Below are positions 23,395-35,260 of a stretch of DNA of 64,000 nucleotides, piece by piece. The position numbers and the translations under genes were made by a program. Source of the DNA: Leptodontidium sp. MPI-SDFR-AT-0119 (taxonomy: Eukaryota; Ascomycota; Leotiomycetes; Helotiales; Leptodontidiaceae); NCBI GenBank assembly GCA_020726505.1, contig JAHLEZ010000001.1, positions 2,108,001 to 2,172,000 of the forward strand, given 5' to 3'. Position 1 is the stretch's first letter. Every line of letters starts with the position of its first letter. The notes under the pieces were generated by a model. It saw nothing but the letters and a program-made list of their open reading frames with translations. It was not told the origin of the DNA and searched no databases.

Positions 23395-25312
23395 ATGACT
23401 TTCACGCAATTTTCTTTCTCTTTCCTTGTCGTCTGCTTTCATCTAGGACATCTGGTCACTGCCCAAGATATAAGCGCACAATGGAATCAAGTAATCAACT
23501 TGAATGGTAATGTAAGTCTTGTCCTTGAGAGGAATTTCGTCCCAGCCTTGGGACAATGTACCTATTTTGACAACTGACACCGGTATTTGCAGATGGCAAT
23601 CAACAGGGTCACATTTCCAGATAATTCCAAAATCGAGACATTTTCGCAATCACAGCAACAGCTTATCGTAAATCAAAACCCAAGTCCTCTCACCGCAAAC
23701 CATGTGGTGGGATCTACAGGCCAGCCTTTCGTGCAACTGTCACAAAACTCGATGACAATCGCAACGAACAATGCTTCAAATCTTGTAGGAGCACAGATTG
23801 AACTTCCGATCGATCCAACAATACTTCAACAAAACAACATCAGCCCCGACAATGCGTTCGTTGCAATGCTTTCTCCTGGACGACAGGCATGGATTGTGAT
23901 GGAGGGTATCAAGAGCGTAAACACGTGAGTGCTACTGCCTTGATGCTGTATGTAACAGGTTTCTGAGTCCAGTGCAGTACAGACAATACCGTCCGTCTGG
24001 TAAAAATGACCAATATCGACGGAGAGTACATGGCGATTGGTAGACAGACAACCGAGACCGCCAACGTCCTCACTCCTTTCGCCACTCAATCAGTGAACAT
24101 CACAGGCTCTGGAATTCAAGAGGTTGAATTCGCAGATGGCTTCAGGATGTCCATGAAGGCTACTCAGCCGATGACTCTTACTACGAACGTTGTCAATGGC
24201 ATCAGTAGCTCCATGATAACTGACCAGAACACCATGTCCGTCAGTGAGTAATTCGCAACGTCTCTAGAAATACCTTTACTTACCCCTTCTAGACAACTAC
24301 AGATATCTCGTCACAACCAACTTAGCAGCGGTTGCACCCAACCTCAACCAGATGACATCTGTTATCCAAATACCGCGTATGTCCTGTAGACATCCCCGAG
24401 GCTAGCCAAAGTATTGACTGTCCATAGTAAATATGCAACGTGTGATGGCCATGGCAGCACAGATGGGTGTTGGGGCAAACGAAGCTATTGTCATTGGCAT
24501 TTCGCAACGAACAGTTCAACAGAACCCCGGAGGTGCCACCGGAAACCTCTCGCCGAATCGCAGAGTTCGTAGACGGGCAGCATCTATGAGAGCCTCAAGA
24601 CCAGCTCGGTCATCGACTACACTCCCAGCTTCGGCCGAGACTGGAGCATCTGACCCAACCACCGATCCAACAACTGATCCGGCGCCAACTAGTGATCCTG
24701 CAGCACCTGCGTCTAACGACACAGCGACCGACACCGGAAGCCCAACAGGTAAGCAGATCTCCACCCGAATCCCCAATAACAAACCTAGGCAGCGGACAAA
24801 AGAATGAAATAAGGCGGTGCTAACATGTCATGATAGCGCCCGCCGACAGCGGAACTCCTACAGACCCTGGCTCCGCAGCTACTCCAACTCCAGATGGATC
24901 AACAAGCAGTAATTCAGGCGGCACACAATCCGACAATCCGGCTGCCACTCAGCTGCTCCTGAATCCCACGTTCCAGGCTGTCAATGGACCCACAGCGTTC
25001 GATCCTGCATCAGGTCGCGTGATGGTTGCTGTCAACCAGATCAATGGAGAATTTATCCTCACGATGCAGAGATCCACCGCAGGAACGACTACCCAAGGAG
25101 GTACTGGGGGTAACGGAACTATAGGTACCGAGGGCACACCTGAGGGCACACCTGAAGGTGCAGTGGGTGCATCGAGCGGAAGCGCTTCAGGCCAAGGAGG
25201 TATCACATTCACCATGGCCGAGTTAACATCACTCATGGAGCAACAGAGAATGGGCAGTTCGTATCTAGCAGCAGCAATGATGCAAGCAGCCTCAGGTGGA
25301 TCTCAAATATGA
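23395..25312 (+). CDS. Secreted protein of unknown function, 531 aa
   Basis: Six exons: 23395-23511, 23593-23924, 23978-24243, 24293-24376, 24428-24748 and 24837-25312, 1596 nt. The N-terminus is a signal peptide cleaved around residues 22-24 (HLVTAQ). A soluble domain of about 270 residues follows, rich in Asn, Gln, Thr and Val, with several N-glycosylation sequons (for example NAS and NIT) and no obvious Cys pairs. Then comes a basic, possible proprotein-cleavage patch (NRRVRRRA), a repetitive Thr/Asp/Pro linker (TDPTTDP-like repeats), another globular segment and a Met/Ala-rich C-terminus. I do not recognise the family. The architecture suggests a secreted or cell-wall-associated protein. 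The last intron (24749-24836) contains an in-frame stop if retained. Confidence 0.75.
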
Positions 25313-26304
25313 GACGACAAAAACAAAAAGATGGAGGACGATGAAGAAAGACTCAAGCAAAGCAATTTACTGTGTAAATATCTCATTCAGCGGCCAGCGG
25401 CTCAGCGAAGTATACTCGGAAGTAAATAGACGGTAATCTAGGGCAGAAATAACATAATGAAACCTCAGAACTCCCAAGATCGTAAATGTTCAAGGCCAGT
25501 GAGAAATCGATAGGAAAAGTCACAGCGAGGGGGCGGATCTGGGCAACAGCCATATCCCTTCGACTGATCTGCAGATCTCGGCATGGTTGCCCTCCATCCC
25601 AAACAAACCCCAAAACAAATACCCACCATCAAGTTCTTAGCCTCAAACGAGAGGGGGATCGCTGAAACGATGTTTCTTCGCAACTTCGCAAGGTGCAGGG
25701 TATGAACGCCCGATCAATGCGTAAGATCATCAATGCCACGTGATTATTTTTCAAGGGACATGGCAGATGCTGTCTCTTGGATGTCACAATGGAACTGTAC
25801 GGTTCTGAAGCCTAGCGAGCTTTCGAAAACAGATACAGCATCCCGGTTGAGGCATAGCTGAGAGCCTGTAGATGACCGCTTGGCCATAGACAATAATGAT
25901 CAACAAGCAAGTCTTGGAAGTTCCTCATGTCTGCTAGGTCATTTCATCCATTCCGCATATAGCAGAGAGTTGGTGATGTAGTAGTAATGGACTAGACGTT
26001 GGAAAGAATTCAATTCAGTGCCTCCCTCGAGCTTTCTGTGACACTAGTCGACTTGACTTCCTGTATGCGTCTGGTCCGGAGTGAGTTACTGGGACTCGGG
26101 AGGCCCGTTAGTCGAATTCGTTCGCCTTTACCGCAAGTTGTGGTCGTTGTTGGGGTGTCGAGGAATCTAGGTCTCATGGAGGGGGCGGATTAACTCGGGC
26201 CGCCCCCGCCGGTGAATCATTGATCCGGGCCCGTCCTCAAACGCCATCGAAGTCTCCATCATCTCCATCCACTGGGGGTGACGTCCTACTCCTCCCCACA
26301 AACC
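25313..26304. other. Intergenic between the secreted-protein gene and the next + gene
   Basis: No gene supported. A TGACGTC CRE-like site lies at 26279-26285, immediately before the next gene's ATG at 26305. Confidence 0.5.
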
Positions 26305-27036
26305 ATGCCATCCCTCACTGTCAATACGTCGCCAACCAAGATCACACGTCCTGATGGACACTCTCCAACATCAACTTCCAAATCGCGGTCCGCATCCCCT
26401 GTGCGACCGCCGGTTTCCCCCATCACCCCAACTTTGAGAGCAGCGCGACCAGTCCAGAATGGCAGGCAAACATACACCCACTCACAGCCACCCCAGATAG
26501 CTGTCGCAGCACCTGCGCCGGAGCCTATCAAGTTCGACGAGAACCCAGACGTGCTGGCAACCAAATCTGCGATCTCGATCCTCATGATGCAGGCGCGCAT
26601 TGCGACGGAGGATATCAAGTCGTTACAACGAACCAAGGAACGTGGACTGCAAGACCCAGATGAGTTCATAAGGGCTTTGCAAGCTGGGGAAATCAAACAG
26701 AAAGGGGACACTTTTATGGGCCTTGCGCCGGATGACGATGACGATGACGAGGATATGGACGAGTCAACAAAACCCGAGGAAAGCAGAGCATGGGAAAAGC
26801 TGCCCAAACCACAAGACGTTGTGCGCATGCCACATATCAATTGGGATCAGTACGCTGTTGTTGGAGATTCCCTTGATAAGCTACATTCTGCACAACTGCG
26901 AAACCCACCAGAAGGATCACCTCAGCGGCTGGGTCCAGGAGGCCAACTCCTTCCTAACGGCCTTGGTTCTTTGCCAGCTACCCCAGCTAAGGACAAGAAT
27001 GAGAAGATGAGCACAAGAAAGGGAGGCAAGAGATGA
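26305..27036 (+). CDS. Conserved-looking acidic fungal protein, unknown function
   Basis: Single exon, 243 aa, starting at ATG 26305; the open frame extends nine codons upstream but only from a GTG. The N-terminal 75 residues are Ser/Pro/Thr-rich with SP/TP sites, likely phosphorylated and disordered. Residues about 80-130 form a predicted helical segment (NPDVLATKSAISILMMQARI onward) with regular hydrophobic spacing. An Asp/Glu run (about 145-158), a short WEKLPKPQDV segment and a basic tail (STRKGGKR) follow. This layout fits a small nuclear scaffold or complex subunit, but I cannot name it. Confidence 0.65.
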   Translation: MPSLTVNTSPTKITRPDGHSPTSTSKSRSASPVRPPVSPITPTLRAARPVQNGRQTYTHSQPPQIAVAAPAPEPIKFDENPDVLATKSAISILMMQARIATEDIKSLQRTKERGLQDPDEFIRALQAGEIKQKGDTFMGLAPDDDDDDEDMDESTKPEESRAWEKLPKPQDVVRMPHINWDQYAVVGDSLDKLHSAQLRNPPEGSPQRLGPGGQLLPNGLGSLPATPAKDKNEKMSTRKGGKR

Positions 27037-28275
27037 GTTATCAAGGGAAAGGGAAAAGGAGGCTATATTCGATTTTAGAAGAGGCGCTCTGGTAGGGCAA
27101 ATGAGATCACGACTAGCACAGGGGGTCGTAAGGCGTTTGGAGGTCATGTCCACGGAGTCCAGGTTCTGGGGTATCATGGTGGGAATTGCTGGAGCAGAAT
27201 GCTGCCAGAGAAACTCAACATTTTATCGTATGCGCATAACTTTTTTTTTAGTTAACAGTAGACACGGTATGTGTTCTAACAAAAGTAATATCCTAGCCCT
27301 AGTTTTCCTATTCTCCAAGATCGCAAAGTTCTCACAAGTTCTAACCTAATCGACAACGAAAGTTTGTGAAAGGGGATCCTGCGTCTCTAGGATGGAGTGG
27401 AAGTGACGCAAGAACGGTCTTTGTTGGACAGAAGGAAAAGTTGTGGAGGCTAATGCTGATACCCTAAACATTTGAAGATAACTCTTCAATCTATGTGTTT
27501 ATATCCATTCTGTCCAATCTTCAATACATCTATGCATTTGAAATGCGGTCTGATGAGGATGCAGAAGTCAAAACTGGTTAAAGAGCCCATGCTTGTGCGA
27601 TGGTATAATGCGGGGGAGCTTCTAGTGCTTCGGACGGAATAACCATTTGCCGGGACTCGAGTTTAAGACAGCCGCAACCCTCACTTGCGAGTGATCTCTA
27701 GATTATTTCCTCTTGCTGCAAGTGACCTGGTCAGTCACGACCACACTCTATACACCGTGCCAGAATCACCAGTTGTGGTGGGCCCGTCCAGGGCAAAGTT
27801 GTGCGCCGAATGAGGCAATGTAAACTTTCCTCGTGGTGTTCTGGTTGCTGGGAGACCATTTACTAATACACGGGTTCACAGCGACAGCCAACCTCACTTC
27901 TATGTATCACGGCGTGACCAACATCTGCGAGGACTTCCTGTCTTCTTCCGCTCTTTGAAAGATTTCTGCCATCTATAAACCATCCTGGACTTCATATCTT
28001 TGTTGAGACATACCCAGCATCAAGCTCCTTCTCTTAGGCAGCTTCCCTCCCTCAGCGGTCATATTCCCTACTTGTACACTTTCTCGATGTTGCAGACTGA
28101 ACAGAGGCGTGTTCATCTTTCGGTTTGTGCTTCAATCTTGCCATTGCTGCCTAGAATGCTCGACTGACGATGTTATCGTGGGGTTAGGGAAAAAAGTGAA
28201 GTTCTGGGGACTTTTAAATCTACAACGCTGTAGCTCTCCTCTAACAACACCAGACCCCAACACAAAAAATCCAAA
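27037..28275. other. Intergenic, upstream of the checkpoint kinase
   Basis: 1.24 kb with no supported gene. The last part is pyrimidine-rich and contains short upstream open frames (for example from 28109) that could act as a 5' leader. Confidence 0.5.
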
Positions 28276-31200
28276 ATGGAGACGGAGGAAGCTACAGAGA
28301 AGGCCACTGACCCTTCCCAGCCTACCCAGCCAGGTACTGCTCTATCTTCTACCCCCTTTGCTTTTGCTCTCTCGTCATCTTCGCTCTCGCAACTCAGCTC
28401 TCCACCCCACGCTCAAAATACATATGCTTACGACCCTTACTGGGTAGCCACCCAATTGGTGACCGACCCTCGAAGACTCGGGCAACCGGGATCAGGTCTG
28501 AGTGATGACCAACTCGCCGATGTATTCTGCATCCTCCACCCTGCCACCCTTCCAGCCTGCCGCGCAGCTGCCCTTATTCACGAAGAAACGCCCGAGAATA
28601 CAATCCGAACCGACAACAATGTCAGAATCTGGGAGAAGAACTCGACTGAGGACGAGATCAACTCCAGTCAATTGGCCGAGGATGGACTGGTCTCTTGCGA
28701 CATTGCTCTGCGACTGACTTGTAGGCTCAAGGACCCAATGGGAGGATTTCAGTTTGGACGCAACGGCACTCGCTGTGACTTTGTTTTGGGTAGGAATGAG
28801 GCATCCAGGCGAATCAGCAACATACATTTCAGAATATACATCAATGAGTATGGCACCATCATGTTGGAAGACCAGTCAACGAATGGCACTGCAATTGATG
28901 GTACCCTACTGCGCGGAAAGGAAAAGGAGAATGGCCGCGAATTCCGTCATACTCTTTCGCAAGGCTCAGTTATCACTCTCACCATGACACCGCCTGAAGA
29001 GGACTATAGATTCGTTGTTCGCATTCCGCTTCGAGAGGGTGATAGCAACGATAAGTTCCAGCAAAACCTGACGGCCTACTTCCTTCGAATGAGCAACTTT
29101 CGTGCAAAGGTTGCTCCTAGTGCAGGTCCAGGTGGCATTCCCAAGAGAGATCCTGTACGTCAATAACCAACTCTCGTGACATTCGCTGACATTTAGAAGC
29201 CCAACCTCTTCCCAAAAACACAGGACAACGCCACTCCCAATCACTCAATCGCTTCTGTTGGACGAATAGTAAGAGAATGGAGAGGCGGTACCAAGTACAA
29301 CAAAATCGGCACCATTGGAAAGGGCGCATTCGCTGTCGTATACAAGATCACTTCCAAGTTCGATGGAGTTCCATATGCTGCTAAGGAGCTCGAGAAGAGA
29401 CGCTTTATGAAGAATGGCATCCTAGATCAGAAGGTAGAAAACGAGATGAAAATTATGCAACGCATCAAACACGTAAGCAGGATTGTAGTCCACTTCTCTG
29501 GAATCCACTGACCCCCCTCAGCCCAATATCGTCCAGTACATCGAGCATGTCGATTGGGAGGAGTACCTCTACATCATCATGGAGTTTGTTCCAGGCGGAG
29601 ATCTTGGTAGCCTGGTTGGCCATCATGGAAAATTGCAAGAAGAGGATGTCAAGTCCATGGCTGGCCAGCTTCTGAGCGCTCTAAAGTACTTGCATCAAGG
29701 GGGCATTACGCATCGTGATGTCAAGCCTGACAACATCCTCATCCAAAGTCAAGCTCCTTTCCACGTCAAGCTCACCGATTTCGGACTGTCGAAGATGATC
29801 ACCAGCGAAGAAACATTTCTGCGGACCTTCTGTGGGACATTGCTCTACTGCGCCCCTGAAGTCTACTCGGAATACCGCGAGTATAGCGATGATGGCAGGA
29901 GAAACTTCCGAGGCAAGAACAAGAGATCACTTCCACCACAACGATATGGTCATGCTGTTGATATATGGTCTCTTGCTGGGGTGCTATTCTACTCACTTTG
30001 CACCCTCCCTCCATATCCTGTCAAGAATGGCACTAGCTACCAAGAGTTGCTCAATCATATCATGACAATCGCCCTTGACGTCCGACCCCTTCAGGACGCA
30101 GGCGTGTCTCGTCGCGGAATTCGATTTGTCCGAAGTATGCTTCACACACACCCAGAGAATCGTGCTACTATCGATCAATTGGAAAACAGTGATTGGTTCC
30201 TCGGTGGCGATAGCTTTGACACGTCAATGGAAGAAGAAGACGAGGTCGATTTAATTAGCGATGAGCTTGTTGATCCAGAACTTGAGGAAGGGACGTCCCA
30301 GTTGAACATAAACCCAAACGATTCTGAAATCGACGAGGGCGAGGACATCATGGATGAGAATTTGAGCGATATGACCGAAATACAGCAGCGAGAAATACCT
30401 AGCAGCTTCGCTACTAGTGAGAGCAATTCTAACGGAAACGAGAGCTATGGCTTCTTGGAAGGAAGCAGCAACCATGCCAACGGTCGTTTGTTCGGAGAAG
30501 TAAACATTTCGGCGGTAGGAAGCTCCGGCGCGATTCCTTTGGATCACCTGAACCTTCCTCTTCCGGCCACCAATCGTCAGAGCATGCTTTCCGACTCTTC
30601 TCGCGAGTCTCGTTATACGCAAAGCCCTCATCCAAATGATGTGCGAACTCAAAGCAATCCTACCCCTTCGACAGATATTCCTACCATCATGCACCCTCCT
30701 GCATCGCCCAACAATACTACGAGACATCCAGAAAACGATGGCAGAGCCGTTAGATCATCGAGTTTGATGGGTGCGGAATCGATGGTTGGCCACCTCAACA
30801 TGCAATCTCCCGCGTCGGCTACATCTCCTGGTGCGGATAGTCCGGCTTCAGCAACCGAGGAAATCCGAGATGCGACAATGAGCCTTCGGAGACCTCGCGA
30901 GGAAGACTATGACGATGACGGAGTATGGAAACCCACGGACCTACCCGCAAAGCGACGTCGTAAATCCGAGCGTGAAATCAATATTCCCGTTCCTCCTAGC
31001 ACTTTCTGGGACCCAAAAGACAAAGCCACGCACCACAATAACTACCCCCGGATGCTGACATCCGAGTTCAGGGCGTATCAAGACTATGCGGAGAGTAAGG
31101 GCGAGAAGTTCATCCATGGACAGAAGACCTTTGAGGTCGCAATGGAGAGTTTCCGAAGCAGCAGGAGCCCCTCTATAGAACCCGAGCGAGCCCATTCAGA

Positions 31201-32089
31201 ACCAACAAAAGAGGAAGGGCGACGAATGCTTATGAAGCGCGATGACAGACAACTTGCGGGTACTGACAACAGTCGGGACCAGGGCACATCTTCAAATAGT
31301 CAACCTGAGCAAGACACTCGAGATGAATTCCTTCCATCGACTGCCCATCCATCTAAGGCTCCGACGATGGTCGAATTCAAGCCTACTCCTCCTCCTAGCT
31401 ATCCTCAGCCTGTCGTTGGCAATGATTTCCAACCCCCAAAGCGCATTCTTGCCAAGTTTGTATCGACACTTGACAGCTGCCTGCCTACGATTTCCCTCAA
31501 CATCACCGATTCTATTACCAGCTGGGGTCGTGGATATGAGGCAACTGTTCGCTATGCCAATAGTCAAGAGATCCGTATTCCGAAGTACGCTTTCAAGATC
31601 TTCCTTTTCAAGCCAGGATTCTACTCAACCAAGCAGCCTACAATCCAGACCAACCATGTTTGGCATGAGAGAGATCAAGACATGAAGTTCTTCATCTCAA
31701 CTAAAGCTTCGTCTGGGATCTTCGTCAACGGCATCAATGTGCCTTGCCACGATCGCCAAAACCCAAGCACAAAGTCAAAGCATTGGGGTGAGCTGAAGTA
31801 CGGCGACATCATTACCGTTTGGCAAGCACCTGAGCAACAGACTCGTTTGAAGTTCGAATGCTACTGGGGTAAATCCAAGGAGAGCAGGAAGCCGAACAAC
31901 CCGTTTCAGATTCTCCAAGAAGGCGAATATCTAGACGAGTTGGATGAGACTTGTTTAGTTGAGGAGAAGGCCATAATTCACGATATCCAGCGTCGTGAGA
32001 AGGAGGAGAAGAAGGTGTTGGAGCGCGAGAAGCTCGAGAAGTTGGCTCGATCGAACAAGACCATCAAGTTCGAGAATTCATCCAACTAA
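28276..32089 (+). CDS. FHA-kinase-FHA checkpoint kinase (RAD53/CHK2 family)
   Basis: Serine/threonine kinase of the DNA-damage and replication checkpoint type. Exons are 28276-29154, 29197-29472 and 29522-32089, 1240 aa. An N-terminal FHA domain (about 145-255) shows the GR, SxxH and NG signatures. The kinase domain (about 325-611) has the glycine loop GKGAFAVVYK, Lys in AAKE near 356, HRDVKPDN near 449, DFG near 471 and CAPEV near 497. About 25 extra residues lie between APE and the DIW segment, as in Rad53. A long acidic and Ser/Pro-rich linker with several SQ/TQ sites follows. A second FHA-like domain (about 1038-1170, GRG, NGI) and a short Glu/Lys coiled coil come last. The two-FHA layout matches yeast Rad53 more than single-FHA Cds1, but the size is larger. 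Confidence 0.92.
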
Positions 32090-33893
32090 GCCGCCGACGA
32101 GTTACCTTTCGTTCCCACCATAGGGCTTACTGCGGTACATACCAATATTGTACGAATAGTTCTCTTTCATCACTGTCGCAACTACACGCATACAGGTGGA
32201 GCAAGCGAGGGAGCGGATATTTGCGCCTTTGTTTTTCTTTACTTGCTGGATAAATAGCTAGCTAGCTCGGCTGGTTGAATTTGGCCGACTTTGGCAATTG
32301 CTACACTGGGGGAGAGACACGACACAAAAAGCTGATGGTTGGCATCTGGAGTTCATCATAAATGGATGGGAGCGCGAGCTGAGAAGCAACTGCTTGCTAA
32401 GACTGTCAATACAGACGAATAAGACACAATTAAATAGAGCCCTGATCTTCCAGTGACCTTGAAGCATAGTAAAAATATGCTTCTCAGTTGAGTTGGTAAG
32501 TGGAAAGGAGAGAAGATGTGTGCTGCTGCAATTCGCTTTCCTCCACTGGTTGAGATTCGAGGACTGCGGCTAGCTGCTCCTAATATTATTAGTCATCGTC
32601 AGTTATTCAGAGTTTTGTTGCATATCGTATCTTCCAGAACATGCTGTGCATATTCTAAAGATTGACGAGTATTTTGTTGCACGTCGTATTGTTGGATTTT
32701 TTGGGATATGCTTCGCATATAATGTGGATTCTGTTCCCTTACTCGGCAGATCCAGTTAAACGATTATTTCGTTGCACGTCGCGTTCTTCGGGATATGCTG
32801 TGCATATGGAGGGAACCCAAGCGTATTGTAGTTCATGGCACTCACTTACTCACTAGATTGATAATTCCTAGGCAAACAAACCATGATGGCGCATGACTAG
32901 GGTATTTGAACTGCTTAGAGATATGCGGCTCGAGGGCACAAAAGTGTTCGAGGGCTATGTATTTTTCTTGGGAAATGTTGAACATCTTGGCCGAGAGCGA
33001 GGTTTTGGCTAGGTTTTTCTGCTGCTGGATGAGTGCTATTCGCCCCTGATGAAAATCTTCGTATGGGTTATCCAACGCTTTTGCTCAAGCCTTTATTACT
33101 GAATGCTTTCTAATTTGCACATTCTTAAGTGAGGCCAGACATGCAACAGACTGTGCCAGCAAGCCTTAAACTTCTCACTCCTCTTCTGATGCAGGGGTCC
33201 TTTGGGAGAGCGCGAGTTTTCGGCTAAACGCTTTGGCAGGAGTTGAGAAAAAGTAAACACAATAAAAAATGTACTTTTGAGGTAACACAAATCCATTTTA
33301 CTAATGTTCTGAAGCTCACAATAATATTGATATAAGTCAAACTGCAGAGCCAGCAAGACAAGGCAACGAATGTATACCGAATATTTCTAGGGACTGCAAT
33401 GTTTGACTACCGTACACCTCTCATCCACGAGAAAACCCCAGGATTACATTGTAATAACAAGCAAGCCATATCTCGGAATAGTCCGATAAGTCTCCAATTC
33501 GGCCAAGCTCAATCCACCCTCTCCCTTCCCCTCCAAAACTCGTTTCGGAACCTTCGTTATAGATTTAGTTTATTCGCCCATCAATTTTTGGTTGTACTGA
33601 GCCGCAGTCACAGAATCAAAATCCTTCATGCACCATTCTTACAACAAGACTCTCGTTTCCAAGACGGTGATTCATCCGCCGTATTCATTATTCGGTTTGA
33701 ATGAATAGTGTTTGATAGATATATCGATCATCGCCTCAGGGAAAGAAAAGAAATGATCAGCATTGCGCCTTTCGCTTCCGCATCATATGCTGTGACTCTC
33801 ACTTTTTAAATTTTTCATTCAACGCCCGCTACACCAGTCCTCGCTTTCAAGCAATACTATACATCGTGCATCACTAATCTCTCCTGAATCTCC
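32090..33893. other. Intergenic with palindromic repeats
   Basis: 1.8 kb with no supported gene. It contains the three-copy palindromic element at 32613-32807. Confidence 0.5.
32613..32807. repeat. Three-copy degenerate repeat with ATATGC-nnn-GCATAT palindrome
   Basis: Copies at about 32613-32654, 32672-32720 and 32767-32807. Each starts TTT(T/C)GTTGCA(C/T)(G/A)TCG and ends in a palindrome: ATATGC TTC GCATAT in copy 2, ATATGC TGT GCATAT in copy 3, and an imperfect ACATGC TGT GCATAT in copy 1. Spacing is 59 and 95 bp. The palindromes are conserved better than the sequence between the two blocks. Confidence 0.7.
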
Positions 33894-35260
33894 TCAAGGT
33901 CGATTAAGATCCAGATTCTCCTCCTCAGGATCATACGCCAACGGCTTTTGTCCCAACCCAAACTTCTCCAGCCCGAGCGCTTGATACGCCCATAGCGCAC
34001 CAGTCGCCAATTTCTCATTCATCGCCAACTTCCACTCACTCGTCTGTTTCCTGACTCCTCCATTCCGCTCGGCCGTCTTCACCATCTCATCCACACGTGG
34101 TCTCCTCCGCTCGTCATACACGCGGAACGTGTCCGCGATGGTATACTCCGGTTTCTCGCGCAGGATCCGCGAGAGGAGGAAAACATCTTCGAGAGCCATG
34201 GACACGCCCTGGCTAGCGTGCGGTTGCATAGCATGCGCGGCGTCGCCGATGATGAGACACCTCCCCTTGGACCACTTCCCGCCCAGCGGCAGCCTGAAGA
34301 TGGGGTAGAACTTGACGACCGAAGTCTGGTTGACGACTTGGCGGAGCATGTCGCCCCAGTCGCCGCGGAGGTCTTTCAGGTACCCTCCCATGCTCATCTT
34401 GAACTCGTCGACTTCCTGCTTGCCGTGTTGCTCCCACCCGTCACGCGTGTTGTTCGAGTCGGGCATCTTAACGGATCGCGAGAAGAACCAGTAGATGTTG
34501 TCTTGTGCTGCTGTGCACGGCGTGAGTGCTATCAGTCCGTCGGTCGTGAGAGTTGCGTTGATGCCTTGGAGCGTGCTGGCCGCGGGTGGGAGCTGCGCCG
34601 TTGGAACGATCGAGAAGACATTCGATATGCCGGAGTATTCAGGGACAATATCGGGATCGATGTACGTCTTTCGTACCGCAGAATGGATTCCATCGCAGCC
34701 GATGAGGAGATCTGCTGTATCTGATGTGCCGTCTGCGAAGGTAGCTGTGACCAATCCGTCGTGCTCTTCAATCTTCACAAGCTTCTTGTTGAAGTGGATG
34801 GGAATAGCAGCTTTCTGCGCTGCATTCATTAAGATTTCCATCAGCTCCACTCGCCGGATTCGCATGTATCCGAATCCGGTCTTCTCTTTGCTCCATCCGG
34901 TCATGTCCATCGTTCCGATGACATGACCTTTGACTGAATGAATGGAGAGCTCAGAGCCCGTCGAACCACGGGCAAGAAGCTCATCCCAGAGTCCCAGGCG
35001 TTCAAGTAGTCGAGATCCATTGGAGGGTATTCCTAGAGCTCCACCGAGTGTTGTTGGCTCGAAACGGGTTTCGTAGATCGTGGGTTTGATGTTGTTTGCT
35101 TGCTGAAGTTGAAGCGCTGCTGCGATGCCAGCTGGGCCACCGCCTATGATTATCACCTGAAGATTTATTGGGTCAGTATGCGTATAGTACAGAACTGCTT
35201 ATCTCGGCTTGGTGGGCTAATGCAGCCCAAGACATTATTTACCTTGGAGATTATGGCCAT
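33894..35260 (-). CDS. FAD-dependent monooxygenase (salicylate hydroxylase-like)
   Basis: Single-component flavoprotein hydroxylase of the aromatic-ring type (PF01494-like). Exons are 35260-35243 (only 18 nt, MAIISK) and 35156-33894; 426 aa. The tiny first exon is needed: it supplies the ATG before VIIIGGGPAG, the FAD-binding GxGxxG motif. The DG motif (CDGIHSAVRK, near residue 155) and the GD motif (IIGDAAHAMQPHASQG, near 305) are both intact. No membrane segment or targeting signal. Probable reactions are ring hydroxylation or decarboxylative hydroxylation of a small aromatic acid; enzymes of this family also decorate polyketides. The neighbouring Zn2Cys6 regulator (36305-39131) is transcribed in the same direction. 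Confidence 0.9.

Noticed and set aside
32613..32807. CRISPR-like array
   Set aside because: Eukaryotic context, only three diverged copies with unequal spacing and no unique spacers of fixed length.
32662..32856. 64-codon frame across the palindromic repeats
   Set aside because: Starts with TTG and merely reads through repeat copies.
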